From Manganibacter manganicus (GTDB lineage: Bacteria > Pseudomonadota > Alphaproteobacteria > Rhizobiales > Rhizobiaceae), in the NCBI RefSeq assembly GCF_002075885.1, contig NZ_MDET01000010.1, positions 47,510 to 111,509 of the forward strand: a stretch of 64,000 nucleotides of DNA, in the 5' to 3' direction. Below, in pieces: positions 45,035 to 52,016 of this stretch. The translations under genes were made by a program, and so were the position numbers. The notes under the pieces were generated by a model. It was given only the letters and a program-made list of their open reading frames with translations, did not search any database and was not told the DNA's origin. How positions within the stretch are numbered: the first letter of the stretch is position 1; every line of letters begins with the position of its first letter.

Positions 45035-45958
45035 ATGCGATATGCGGCGGTGCTGAACCGGGACGGCGGCACGTTACGCAACACGGACCTTGCCGCCCTG
45101 GCCGGACGCATGAAGACGGCACTGGAGGGCGCCGGTCACACGCTCATCGTCGAGACGGTCTCAGGCGACAAGGTGTCGAAGGCACTCGACAGGGCGGTGG
45201 CACACCATGAGGTTGATACAGTGCTTGTCGGCGGTGGAGACGGCACCGTTTCCGCCGCTGCCGCGCGCTTGATGGACAGCAGGAAAGCACTTGCGGTCCT
45301 CCCCGCCGGGACGATGAACCTGTTTGCTCGTGGGTTGGGCATTCCACAATCGCTTGATGCCGCGATTGACGCATTCGCAAATGGGAGAGTAGCCGCTGTG
45401 GATATTGTCACCGCCAACGGCCGTCCTTTCGTCCACCAGTTTTCGATCGGCTTGCACGCCAAAATGGTGCAATTGCGCGACAAGATGGGTTTCGGCTCAC
45501 GCCTCGGCAAAATCGGTGCTTCCGCCCGCGCCGCCTGGATTTCGATTGCCAACCCACCAGCCATGGACGCGACACTGACAATGGCCGACACCGAGGTGAC
45601 GACGCGTGTCAGCGGCATCGGCATCACCAACAATCTATTTGGCGAAGGCCATCTGCCTTATGCCGACGATCCGGCGGGCGGTGTTCTCGGTATTTATGTC
45701 ACTGTCGCCCGCCGCAAGGGCGAGTTGATGAAATTTGCGCTAAATTTGGCGCGCGGTCGGTGGCGGGACAACGAGCATGTTGAAATCCACCAAGCCGACA
45801 ATCTTGTTCTCACCGTTGACGCCCCGGCAAAACGCATGCGCGCCGTCATCGACGGCGAACTGATCGGCCTTGAACGCAGAACGGAGCTGAAGATCCATCC
45901 CGGCGCACTGAGAGTGCTGGTGCCGGCGGATTCGCCCCTGGTTAAGATCGAGAGTTAA
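45035..45958 (+). CDS. Diacylglycerol kinase catalytic-domain protein
   Basis: A 307-aa lipid kinase of the DagK/YegS/BmrU type. The nucleotide-binding motif VLVGGGDGTVSAAA is near residues 63-76, PAGTMNLFARGLGIP follows, and a C-terminal beta-sandwich ends with VIDGELIGLERRTELKIHPGALRVLVP. The enzyme may phosphorylate diacylglycerol or a related lipid; the acceptor is unknown. ATG 45035 has GAGAGGA upstream. It converges with the holin-like gene, overlapping by 4 bases. Confidence 0.87.
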   Translation: MRYAAVLNRDGGTLRNTDLAALAGRMKTALEGAGHTLIVETVSGDKVSKALDRAVAHHEVDTVLVGGGDGTVSAAAARLMDSRKALAVLPAGTMNLFARGLGIPQSLDAAIDAFANGRVAAVDIVTANGRPFVHQFSIGLHAKMVQLRDKMGFGSRLGKIGASARAAWISIANPPAMDATLTMADTEVTTRVSGIGITNNLFGEGHLPYADDPAGGVLGIYVTVARRKGELMKFALNLARGRWRDNEHVEIHQADNLVLTVDAPAKRMRAVIDGELIGLERRTELKIHPGALRVLVPADSPLVKIES

Positions 45959-46419
45959 CGGCGCTCAGTGGGCCCATCCTTGTCCGATCCCTTGTTTTCC
46001 CGGTAAATGGCATAGGCTGCCAGCGCCGCGGCAGGCGCAAGGAGAAGACCAATCCCGCGCTTGCCGCGCAAAAGCGAAGGCAGCACGGCAAGTACCGCGG
46101 TCACGCCGATCGCCGTCATGTCGCTGCGCCGTTGCGTCGCCCTTTTGCGGGCACGCAATGCTGCCGTAAAGCGGGACACGAGGATAATCAGCCCGGCCAG
46201 TACCAAAAAGCCGATGCCGAAACCGAATGCAGCGTGCAAGACCCCATACTGACGAGAAGTCCAGACATAGCACGCACCGATAAGAAAGCCGATGCCGCAT
46301 AGCCCGGCCAACGCGGCAATAGTGTAGACAAGAGCAGTCCATCGGGCACGGCGCACGAGTGCAACCGTTTCGCCCGATGCCAAGCCTGCGATAAGCGAAC
46401 TCAACGCACCCATCGGCAA
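45955..46419 (-). CDS. Holin-like membrane protein (phage holin/DUF1469-like)
   Basis: A 154-aa protein with two strong central membrane spans (ALVYTIAALAGLCGIGFLIGACYVW, HAAFGFGIGFLVLAGLIILVS), a basic stretch RARKRATQRRS, and another hydrophobic part near 125-140. The architecture resembles the actinobacterial holin/DUF1469 family encoded after DUF883 genes. Three bases separate it from the DUF883 gene, with which it shares the EcfG promoter at 46777. Likely an inner-membrane stress protein; no phage genes are nearby. Confidence 0.65.
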   Translation of the reverse strand: MPMGALSSLIAGLASGETVALVRRARWTALVYTIAALAGLCGIGFLIGACYVWTSRQYGVLHAAFGFGIGFLVLAGLIILVSRFTAALRARKRATQRRSDMTAIGVTAVLAVLPSLLRGKRGIGLLLAPAAALAAYAIYRENKGSDKDGPTERR

Positions 46420-46422
46420 TTA

Positions 46423-46746
46423 TCAGCGGCGCGAGAACAGAGCGAACAGAAAGCCGACGCCGGCAGCGATCGCCAATGACGTCACCGGCTTTTCACGCAC
46501 ATGGGCGGACATCTGCTGTTCCAGGTCTCTGGCGTTGCCCCGCAAGCTCTCCATCGCCGCCTCGCCCTGGACGCGCAACTGTTCGACTCCTTCCGCGGCG
46601 GCCCGCCGCGCGGTGCCATAGCCTTGTTCGCCGGTCTTGGCTAATTGCTGGGATAGTTTCTCGATTTCAGCCTTCAATTGCCTGATATCGGCTTCCAGTT
46701 CCTCGGTGGACGCTCTATCGCTGATGGGCTTGCCTACCGATGCCAT
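46423..46746 (-). CDS. DUF883/ElaB-like membrane-anchored protein
   Basis: A 107-aa protein with a long amphipathic helix (STEELEADIRQLKAEIEKLSQQLAK) and a single C-terminal membrane anchor (VTSLAIAAGVGFLFALFSRR), the ElaB/YqjD/DUF883 arrangement. E. coli members tether ribosomes to the membrane in stationary phase. A perfect EcfG promoter 30 bases upstream predicts general-stress control; it leads the two-gene unit with the holin-like gene. Confidence 0.9.
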   Translation of the reverse strand: MASVGKPISDRASTEELEADIRQLKAEIEKLSQQLAKTGEQGYGTARRAAAEGVEQLRVQGEAAMESLRGNARDLEQQMSAHVREKPVTSLAIAAGVGFLFALFSRR

Positions 46747-46776
46747 AATTCAACTCCTTGCGTTTGCACGGCTACA

Positions 46777-46801
46777 AACGTCCGATCGGCCGCATTGTTC
46801 C
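46777..46801 (-). promoter_or_regulatory. EcfG-type promoter of the DUF883-holin unit
   Basis: Minus strand GGAAC (46797-46801), 16 bases, CGTT (46777-46780), leaving about 25-30 bases to the ATG at 46746. It lies in the 139-base spacer after the Crp/Fnr gene. Confidence 0.75.
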
Positions 46802-46885
46802 GCCGCGCAACGGAACGCAACCGTGCCAAGACGGCATGAAATGTCACTTCAGCACTGCGGTCACGCAGGGTCAACAAGACGTTGG

Positions 46886-47650
46886 TCAGACCAGCGGCCT
46901 TGGCGCCCCATCCGAACCGCTCCATCTGGCAATTTCGCGCAAGGCTTCCGGCTCAAGAATCACATAACTGCGCTCAAGCCAGCGGATCAGCTTACGGTTC
47001 GCCAGTTTGCGCAGCGTTTTATTGGTATGAACCAGGGAGAGGCCAAGCGTGTCGGCTATATGCGTCTGGGTAATCGGAATCTCCACCGGGCTCTTGCCGC
47101 CGTTCAGTCCAACAGACGCAGCACGCGACTCTATGAATGCCAAAAGATAGGCGGCCCGCTCCAACGCCGTGCGACGCCCCAGACTGAGCAGGTTCTCATC
47201 CAGCATACATTCTTCGCGTGCGGCCAGCCAGGTGATGTCGAAGGCAAGGCTGGGAAATTTGCGGTAAAGCGCGTAAAGCTCGTCGCGCTCGAACACGCAC
47301 AACATCAGATTCGACAACGCCTCGACCGAGTGCTCCATTTCACCCATGATACTGCCTTGAAGCCCGATCATGTCTCCCGGCATGACGTAGTTGAGGACCT
47401 GCCGGCGACCGTCTTCCAGCAGTTTGTAGCGGAACCCCCAGCCAAACAGAACGGTGTAGAGATGCGCGCTGTGGGTGCCCTCGATAAGCACTGTCGAGCC
47501 CTTGGCGACCGTTAATTCACCCTTCTTAAATTGACTGATGAAGGCAAGCTCGTCCGATGTAAATGGCCGAAACGCCGGCAAGGGACGCAGCGGACATTTT
47601 TCACAAGGATAGCGCCGGGTGGAGATGGACCGGCCATTTTTTACTTCCAT
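46886..47650 (-). CDS. Crp/Fnr family transcriptional regulator
   Basis: A 254-aa regulator. The N-terminus has PCEKCPLRPLPAFRPF, a rhizobial subgroup mark with two Cys (C16, C19) only, not the four of oxygen-sensing FNR. The cNMP-binding barrel spans about 45-150 and the winged HTH about 180-235 (ITQTHIADTLGLSLVHTNKTLRKLANRKLI). It is separately transcribed between the DUF883 unit and the receiver gene. Its target is unknown. A GGAAC/CGTT pair upstream has a 19-base spacer and was not counted as an EcfG site. Confidence 0.9.
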   Translation of the reverse strand: MEVKNGRSISTRRYPCEKCPLRPLPAFRPFTSDELAFISQFKKGELTVAKGSTVLIEGTHSAHLYTVLFGWGFRYKLLEDGRRQVLNYVMPGDMIGLQGSIMGEMEHSVEALSNLMLCVFERDELYALYRKFPSLAFDITWLAAREECMLDENLLSLGRRTALERAAYLLAFIESRAASVGLNGGKSPVEIPITQTHIADTLGLSLVHTNKTLRKLANRKLIRWLERSYVILEPEALREIARWSGSDGAPRPLV

Positions 47651-47787
47651 GGAGCGCCTATGATGGTCGGGCTTTCAACGCCTGGTTACGTACGATCCGG
47701 TTCCAAGGCGAAATCACTGTGTCTTTTTTAAATGACAGGTTTTGGATTACGGGCCAACACGTCGCATGTCTCAAGGAGTCATCGCCG

Positions 47788-48189
47788 GTGCCGTCATTGC
47801 TTAAAGGTCTACGTATTCTTCTGCTCGAAGACGAGCCTCTTATCGCCATGGATGTCGAGCAACTTTGCCGCGACAGCGGCGCGGCTGCCATTTTCGTCGC
47901 GCGCAATCTCGAAGATGCCGAGAACGAGGTGCAGCGCACGGGCTTCGACGTCGCCATCATCGATCTGATGCTCGGCGGTACCTCGACGGTCGATTTCGCA
48001 ACGCGCCTTCATGCCGGAAAGATACCGTTTGTCTTCGCATCCGGCTATTCGATGTCGCCGGATCTGGTTGCGTCTTTTGCGGGTATCTCCTTGATAACAA
48101 AGCCTTATGCCGGAGCCGATCTCGTAGAAGCCGTGGCAAATGCAGTACGGCGCAACTCACTTCAGGCTACCGACGATCCCATCACCTGA
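47788..48189 (+). CDS. Single-domain response regulator (FAT GUY-like) beside ecfG
   Basis: A 133-aa receiver without output domain. The acidic pair is in LLLEDEPLI, the phospho-acceptor is D59 (DVAIIDLMLGG), FASGYS replaces the usual T/S-containing region, and the Lys is in TKPYAG. FAxGYS is close to the FATGxY motif that defines the FAT GUY single-domain receivers (SdrG, MrrA), which pass phosphate among HWE/HisKA_2 kinases in the GSR. Start is GTG 47788, decided by AAGGAG at 9-base spacing. Its 3' end overlaps the convergent ecfG gene by 28 bases. Confidence 0.85.
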   Translation: MPSLLKGLRILLLEDEPLIAMDVEQLCRDSGAAAIFVARNLEDAENEVQRTGFDVAIIDLMLGGTSTVDFATRLHAGKIPFVFASGYSMSPDLVASFAGISLITKPYAGADLVEAVANAVRRNSLQATDDPIT

Positions 48190-48710
48190 GTGGAGATTGC
48201 ATCGGGTCCGTACTCGGCCTCGCCTGAGACCTTGAGGATGTCCTGCAAGCGTACGCGCGCCCGACTGACACGACTCTTGATGGTGCCGACGGCGCAGCCG
48301 CAAATCTCCGCCGCCTCCTCATATGAGAATCCGGAAGCGCCGATCAGGATAATCGCCTCGCGCTGATCTTCGGGCAATTGTTCGAGCGCGCTGCGAAAAT
48401 CCTTCAGATCGAGCTGCCCCTGCTGTGCCGGATGCACCGCCAGACGCCCGGTCATGATGCCGTCGCTATCCTGCACCTCTCGACCGCGTTTGCGCATTTG
48501 AGAATAAAACTCGTTGCGTAGAATCGTAAACAACCAGGCTTTGAGATTGGTGCCCATCTGAAAGCTCTCATGCTTGTCCCACGCCTTGACAAGCGTTTCC
48601 TGCACGAGATCGTCGGCCTTGTCGGCACTCTGCGTAAGAGATACCGCAAAGGCGCGTAGGCTGGGGATCGCACCGAGTAGATCGGTTTTGAAGGCCAGAG
48701 AGACGGTCAC
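48162..48710 (-). CDS. ecfG: General stress ECF sigma factor EcfG
   Basis: A 182-aa ECF15 sigma factor. Region 2 (VSLTQSADKADDLVQETLVKAWDKHESFQMGTNLKAWLFTILRNEFYSQMRKRGRE) and region 4 (LEQLPEDQREAIILIGASGFSYEEAAEICGCAVGTIKSRVSRAR) are complete and match EcfG of rhizobia. Released from NepR by phosphorylated PhyR, it reads GGAAC-N16-CGTT promoters. It follows nepR by 3 bases in a bicistron under its own EcfG promoter, which implies positive feedback. Its 3' end overlaps the receiver gene. Confidence 0.95.
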   Translation of the reverse strand: MTVSLAFKTDLLGAIPSLRAFAVSLTQSADKADDLVQETLVKAWDKHESFQMGTNLKAWLFTILRNEFYSQMRKRGREVQDSDGIMTGRLAVHPAQQGQLDLKDFRSALEQLPEDQREAIILIGASGFSYEEAAEICGCAVGTIKSRVSRARVRLQDILKVSGEAEYGPDAISTQVMGSSVA

Positions 48711-48713
48711 GGG

Positions 48714-48911
48714 TCAGCCCTTATTCTGTACGGAATCCGCCTGCTCCAACTGGGCAAGCAGTTGGGCAAAGCGATCCGGCACTTCATCGGAAACCAGTTC
48801 GTCGTAGTATTGCTTGAGTTTGCGGCCGATTTCCGAATTGGGTCCAAGCGGATCGCCGGAAGCGTCTGCTTTTCCTGCGCCGGCCGTGTTGTTTTTGTTC
48901 ATGTCTCTCAT
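48714..48911 (-). CDS. nepR: Anti-sigma factor NepR
   Basis: A 65-aa protein. The conserved core IGRKLKQYYDELVSDEVPDRFAQLLAQLEQA is the two-helix NepR module that clamps EcfG and is displaced onto PhyR. The N-terminal 25 residues are flexible. ATG 48911 has AAGG at 7 bases; ATG 48902 is an alternative. First gene of the nepR-ecfG unit. Confidence 0.93.
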   Translation of the reverse strand: MRDMNKNNTAGAGKADASGDPLGPNSEIGRKLKQYYDELVSDEVPDRFAQLLAQLEQADSVQNKG

Positions 48912-48987
48912 ATGTACCTTTTTCCCCCACCCGCTTCCGGTCTTTAGGCAAGCGGAATCCCCATCGGGCCTCCCGAATCCGATCCAG

Positions 48988-49012
48988 AACGCCGGTCCAC
49001 TGTTTTAGTTCC
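48988..49012 (-). promoter_or_regulatory. EcfG-type promoter of nepR-ecfG
   Basis: Minus strand GGAAC (49008-49012), 16-base spacer, CGTT (48988-48991), about 75 bases before nepR. Its -35 faces the -35 of the phyR promoter in the perfect 9-bp-arm inverted repeat AGTTCCGAT/ATCGGAACT (49007-49015, 49019-49027). Confidence 0.85.
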
Positions 49013-49021
49013 GATGCAATC

Positions 49022-49046
49022 GGAACTTTTTTGCAAATCCGGCGTT
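49022..49046 (+). promoter_or_regulatory. EcfG-type promoter of phyR
   Basis: Plus strand GGAAC (49022-49026), 16 bases, CGTT (49043-49046), about 70 bases before the phyR ATG. The spacer starts with a T-tract (TTTTTT), common at EcfG promoters. Confidence 0.85.
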
Positions 49047-49116
49047 TTAGCGTCAGGCTTGCGCCTGAGCTATAAGCGACCTGTACTGTAATCGTCACAT
49101 GAGGGAGACGTCTACC

Positions 49117-49911
49117 ATGAGCTTATCCGCGACTATCGCGCCGCATCTACCCTATCTTCGCCGTTTCTCCCGCGCCGTCACCGGCTCGCAGGAAAGTGGC
49201 GACGCTCTGGTCGCTGCAATGCTGGAGGCAATCATTGCCGATGTAGGTATATTTCCCAAGGCGTCGAGCGATCGAATTGCTCTCTATAAGATATTCGCAA
49301 AGCTTTTTACCTCGGTCGCCATCCGGATCCCGCAGGAGCAATCGCCGACAGGCTGGGAGCGCCACGCTGCCGCCAATCTGAATGCGCTGGCACCCCGCCC
49401 CAGGCAAGCCTTCCTCCTGGTAGCTGTAGAAGGCTTCTCGGAAGATGAAGCCGCTGAAATTCTTGATACGAACGAGGCTGAATTCTCTGACCTTCTGGTT
49501 CAGGCCAGCAACGAGATTTCCCGCCAGGTGGCAACCGATATCCTGATCATCGAGGACGAACCTCTGATCGCCATGGACATTGAGGAAATGGTCGAAAGCC
49601 TCGGCCACCGCGTCGTCGGCACTGCCCGCACGCATGCCGAGGCTATAGCTCTGTTCGGCAAGACACACCCAAAGATGGTGCTGGCCGACATCCAGCTCGC
49701 CGATGGCAGTTCCGGTATCGACGCGGTCAATGAAATTCTCGGCTCGACTTCCGTGCCGGTAATTTTCATCACGGCCTTCCCTGAGCGCCTGCTGACCGGT
49801 GAAAGACCGGAACCGGCCTTTCTCGTGACCAAGCCGTTCAATCCCGACATGGTCAAGGCACTGATTAGTCAGGCACTGTTTTTCGATCGCCATGCCAAGG
49901 CGGCGGCCTGA
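49117..49911 (+). CDS. phyR: General stress response regulator PhyR
   Basis: A 264-aa anti-anti-sigma factor. The N-terminal half (1-140) is a sigma-like domain (ECF region 2/4 mimic) that binds NepR, and the C-terminal half (about 145-262) is a receiver with IIEDEPLIAMDIEE, phospho-acceptor D191 (VLADIQLADG) and TKPFNPD. When phosphorylated by an HWE/HisKA_2 kinase it exposes the sigma-like part and sequesters NepR. ATG 49117 has GGGAG upstream; a second ATG 18 bases earlier lacks a site. Divergent from nepR-ecfG. Confidence 0.96.
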   Translation: MSLSATIAPHLPYLRRFSRAVTGSQESGDALVAAMLEAIIADVGIFPKASSDRIALYKIFAKLFTSVAIRIPQEQSPTGWERHAAANLNALAPRPRQAFLLVAVEGFSEDEAAEILDTNEAEFSDLLVQASNEISRQVATDILIIEDEPLIAMDIEEMVESLGHRVVGTARTHAEAIALFGKTHPKMVLADIQLADGSSGIDAVNEILGSTSVPVIFITAFPERLLTGERPEPAFLVTKPFNPDMVKALISQALFFDRHAKAAA

Positions 49912-49942
49912 ACAGATTCAACCAAAATTACGACAGACATAC

Positions 49943-49967
49943 GGAACAATGGGTGTGGCAAAGCGTT
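49943..49967 (+). promoter_or_regulatory. EcfG-type promoter of the DUF1328 gene
   Basis: Plus strand GGAAC (49943-49947), 16-base spacer, CGTT (49964-49967), starting 32 bases after the phyR stop and about 28 bases before the ATG at 49995. Confidence 0.75.
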
Positions 49968-49994
49968 TTCCATACCAGTTGATGGAGAGTGTGA

Positions 49995-50156
49995 ATGCTT
50001 TACTGGGCGCTGGTGTTCCTTGTGGTGGCGATCGTGGCCGGCGCCTTGGGATTCGGCGGCATCGCGGGCGCTTCGGCAGGGTTGGCGAAGATTCTGTTCT
50101 TCATTTTCCTGGCGTTCCTGATCCTTTCGTTGATAGCCGGCTTTCTGAAAAGATAA
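49995..50156 (+). CDS. DUF1328 small membrane protein (53 aa)
   Basis: Two hydrophobic helices with glycine turns ([45 protein letters not shown]) match the YtjA/DUF1328 family of small inner-membrane proteins, often stress-induced. ATG 49995 has GGAGAGTG upstream. A perfect EcfG promoter precedes it. The role is unknown. Confidence 0.88.
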   Translation: MLYWALVFLVVAIVAGALGFGGIAGASAGLAKILFFIFLAFLILSLIAGFLKR

Positions 50157-50247
50157 CGATGCGACAAGGCAGGAACGGATGAAAATAGAGGAACGACGCA
50201 TCTCCAGAGAACACTGGAAGCCGCACCCCTCAACCGGTTTCCAGCCG

Positions 50248-50286
50248 CCGCCGGGCAATGCTCCGCAAGGACGCGTTGCCCGGCGG
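50248..50286. terminator. Long GC hairpin after DUF1328
   Basis: CCGCCGGGCAA and TTGCCCGGCGG are perfect 11-bp arms around a 17-base loop, about 90 bases after the stop and 80 before the HWE kinase. AACTATTTTGG follows, not a clean U-run. The rest of 50157-50366 shows no convincing gene. Confidence 0.45.
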
Positions 50287-50366
50287 AACTATTTTGGAAC
50301 CTGTTGAGGCTATGAAAGGTTTTTCATCGCACACCAGAAACCAGTGGAGACAAGGCGAGTTGTCTG

Positions 50367-51386
50367 ATGACGTCAAGCCGGGGTAGACAAACAGCTGGAG
50401 GGGACGAGATTATAACTCTACCCGGCGAGGGCGATCCTCAACTGGGCCGAGCATTGTTGCACGCTTTGCGTAATGCCGACATTTCAGTTCTTTATCAGGA
50501 CGCGGGCCTCAAGACGATCTGGGCGCACAACATGCTGGATCCTTGGGCATATGACAAGCCGGGCCACGGTCTCCCTCCGCTGCAGGCCGAACGCCTCGAC
50601 GCTGCTCGGCGCAATGTCGCTGCCACCGGCGAACCTGAACGGCTCGAGATAAGCCTCCCTGGCGAAACAGGCGTTCGCTGGTTCAATGTATGGATCGATG
50701 CCGACCAGGCCAGTGACGGCGCCATGCAGGGCGTGGTGACGACCCAGATCGAAATCACCGAGCAGAAGCGCCGGGAGCAGACGCTGAAAACGCTGCTGCG
50801 CGAGGTCAGTCATCGCTCGAAGAACCTGTTGGCCATCATTCAGAGCATCGCGAGTCAAACAGGTCGCTATTCCGACGGAATCGCTGATTTCCTGACCCGC
50901 TTCCGCGGGCGCCTGCAGTCGCTGTCCTCGTCGCAAGATCTGGTCACATCTTCCAATTGGCGCGGTGCGGAATTGCACGCCCTCATATCCGGTCAGGTTG
51001 CCCGCTATATGCCCGACGCTCAAGGTCTGCGTTTCGAGGGCGCGAACCCTTATCTGAACCCCAACGCGGCATTGCATATCGGCCTCGCCATGCATGAACT
51101 GGCGGTCAATTCGATCAGCTACGGTGCGCTGTCGCGGCCCGGAGGTTATGTCGAGGTCAAGGCGCATATGGCCGAAAGCGGCGAAACACCCAGCCTGTCG
51201 GTGATGTGGAGTGAAGCAATTGCCGGTGCCGGCGACCGCTCATCAGCGCACCGGCGGCGTTTCGGCTCGGTTGCACTGGAGCGCGTGGTGCCGGTTTCCC
51301 TCAACGGCACGGCTGAACTCAGCATGGCCAATGGGCGGCTCGAATATCGGCTCAACGTCCCGCAAGGTAATTTCGAAGCGGAGTGA
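50367..51386 (+). CDS. Cytosolic PAS-type HWE histidine kinase
   Basis: A 339-aa protein without membrane span. Residues about 25-130 look like a PAS domain (ISVLYQDAGLKTIWAHN, WFNVWIDADQ, VTTQIEITEQKRREQTL). The HWE module has H149 in LLREVSHRSKNLLAIIQSIA, an N-box HELAVNSISYGAL and the diagnostic W281-x-E283 in MWSEA; the G-region FGSVALERVV is short. HWE/HisKA_2 kinases phosphorylate PhyR in many alphaproteobacteria. It is oriented with phyR and DUF1328; a GSR role is inferred from location. Confidence 0.88.
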   Translation: MTSSRGRQTAGGDEIITLPGEGDPQLGRALLHALRNADISVLYQDAGLKTIWAHNMLDPWAYDKPGHGLPPLQAERLDAARRNVAATGEPERLEISLPGETGVRWFNVWIDADQASDGAMQGVVTTQIEITEQKRREQTLKTLLREVSHRSKNLLAIIQSIASQTGRYSDGIADFLTRFRGRLQSLSSSQDLVTSSNWRGAELHALISGQVARYMPDAQGLRFEGANPYLNPNAALHIGLAMHELAVNSISYGALSRPGGYVEVKAHMAESGETPSLSVMWSEAIAGAGDRSSAHRRRFGSVALERVVPVSLNGTAELSMANGRLEYRLNVPQGNFEAE

Positions 51387-51648
51387 CGAGCCATTCGGAA
51401 CCTTGCGCCGGTTGGCACGTTTTCAACGCCTGGGCAGCCATCGACCTGCCGTGTGAAAACGATTATAGCTGGACTTTGAGCATGCGCCGAATTGCACACC
51501 GCGTCGGTGAAATCGCAAAGGGACATCGAATGGTAGCCGCCCTGATAAACCTAGTTTAATGAAATAAAGTTCTGCGAAATTCGTCATCTGCTTTTCGAGC
51601 CGGATGCAAAGATTTCGATGAGTGAATAATCAGCGAGAGGAGTAGATT

Positions 51649-51900
51649 ATGAAAAAAGTGGCGATCGCGCTGGCCCTGTGTTCGGCCATGGCCGTTGGCG
51701 GCTGCACCACGACTGAGCAGGACGTGGGTGTCGGTACGCTTGCAGGCGCAGCCATTGGCGGCATTGCCGGCGGCGGCAAGGGCGCACTGATCGGCGCCGG
51801 TGCCGGCGCGCTTGGCGGTCTGCTGGTGCGCAACCTGCGCAATGGCTACTGTGTGTATAAAGATCGGCACGGTCGCACGTATCAGGCGCGCTGCAACTGA
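51649..51900 (+). CDS. Glycine-zipper lipoprotein
   Basis: An 83-aa protein with a lipoprotein signal (MKKVAIALALCSAMAVGGC, lipobox VGGC at residues 16-19) and a glycine-zipper hairpin (GTLAGAAIGGIAGGGKGALIGAGAGALGG). The C-terminus NGYCVYKDRHGRTYQARCN holds two Cys. Homologues (YMGG/SLYB-like) are envelope proteins of unknown role. GAGAGGAG precedes the ATG. 51387-51648 upstream shows no recognisable promoter. Confidence 0.87.
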   Translation: MKKVAIALALCSAMAVGGCTTTEQDVGVGTLAGAAIGGIAGGGKGALIGAGAGALGGLLVRNLRNGYCVYKDRHGRTYQARCN

Positions 51901-52016
51901 CCGACTGGGATTTAAAGCGCGTCGCGATCATTCAGATCGCTCTACGCGCATTAGTTCCTCTTACGCATGATGGAGGCCGAAAGATCGGCCTTCATTTCTT
52001 ATGCCGACGCGGGCGT

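Noticed and set aside
46419..46423. Prophage remnant suggested by the holin-like protein at 45955
   Set aside because: No integrase, capsid, lysin or att repeats are nearby, and the gene is joined to DUF883 under a stress promoter, a common chromosomal pair.
47681..47704. GGAAC/CGTT pair upstream of the Crp/Fnr gene as an EcfG promoter
   Set aside because: The spacer is again about 19 bases, too long for EcfG.
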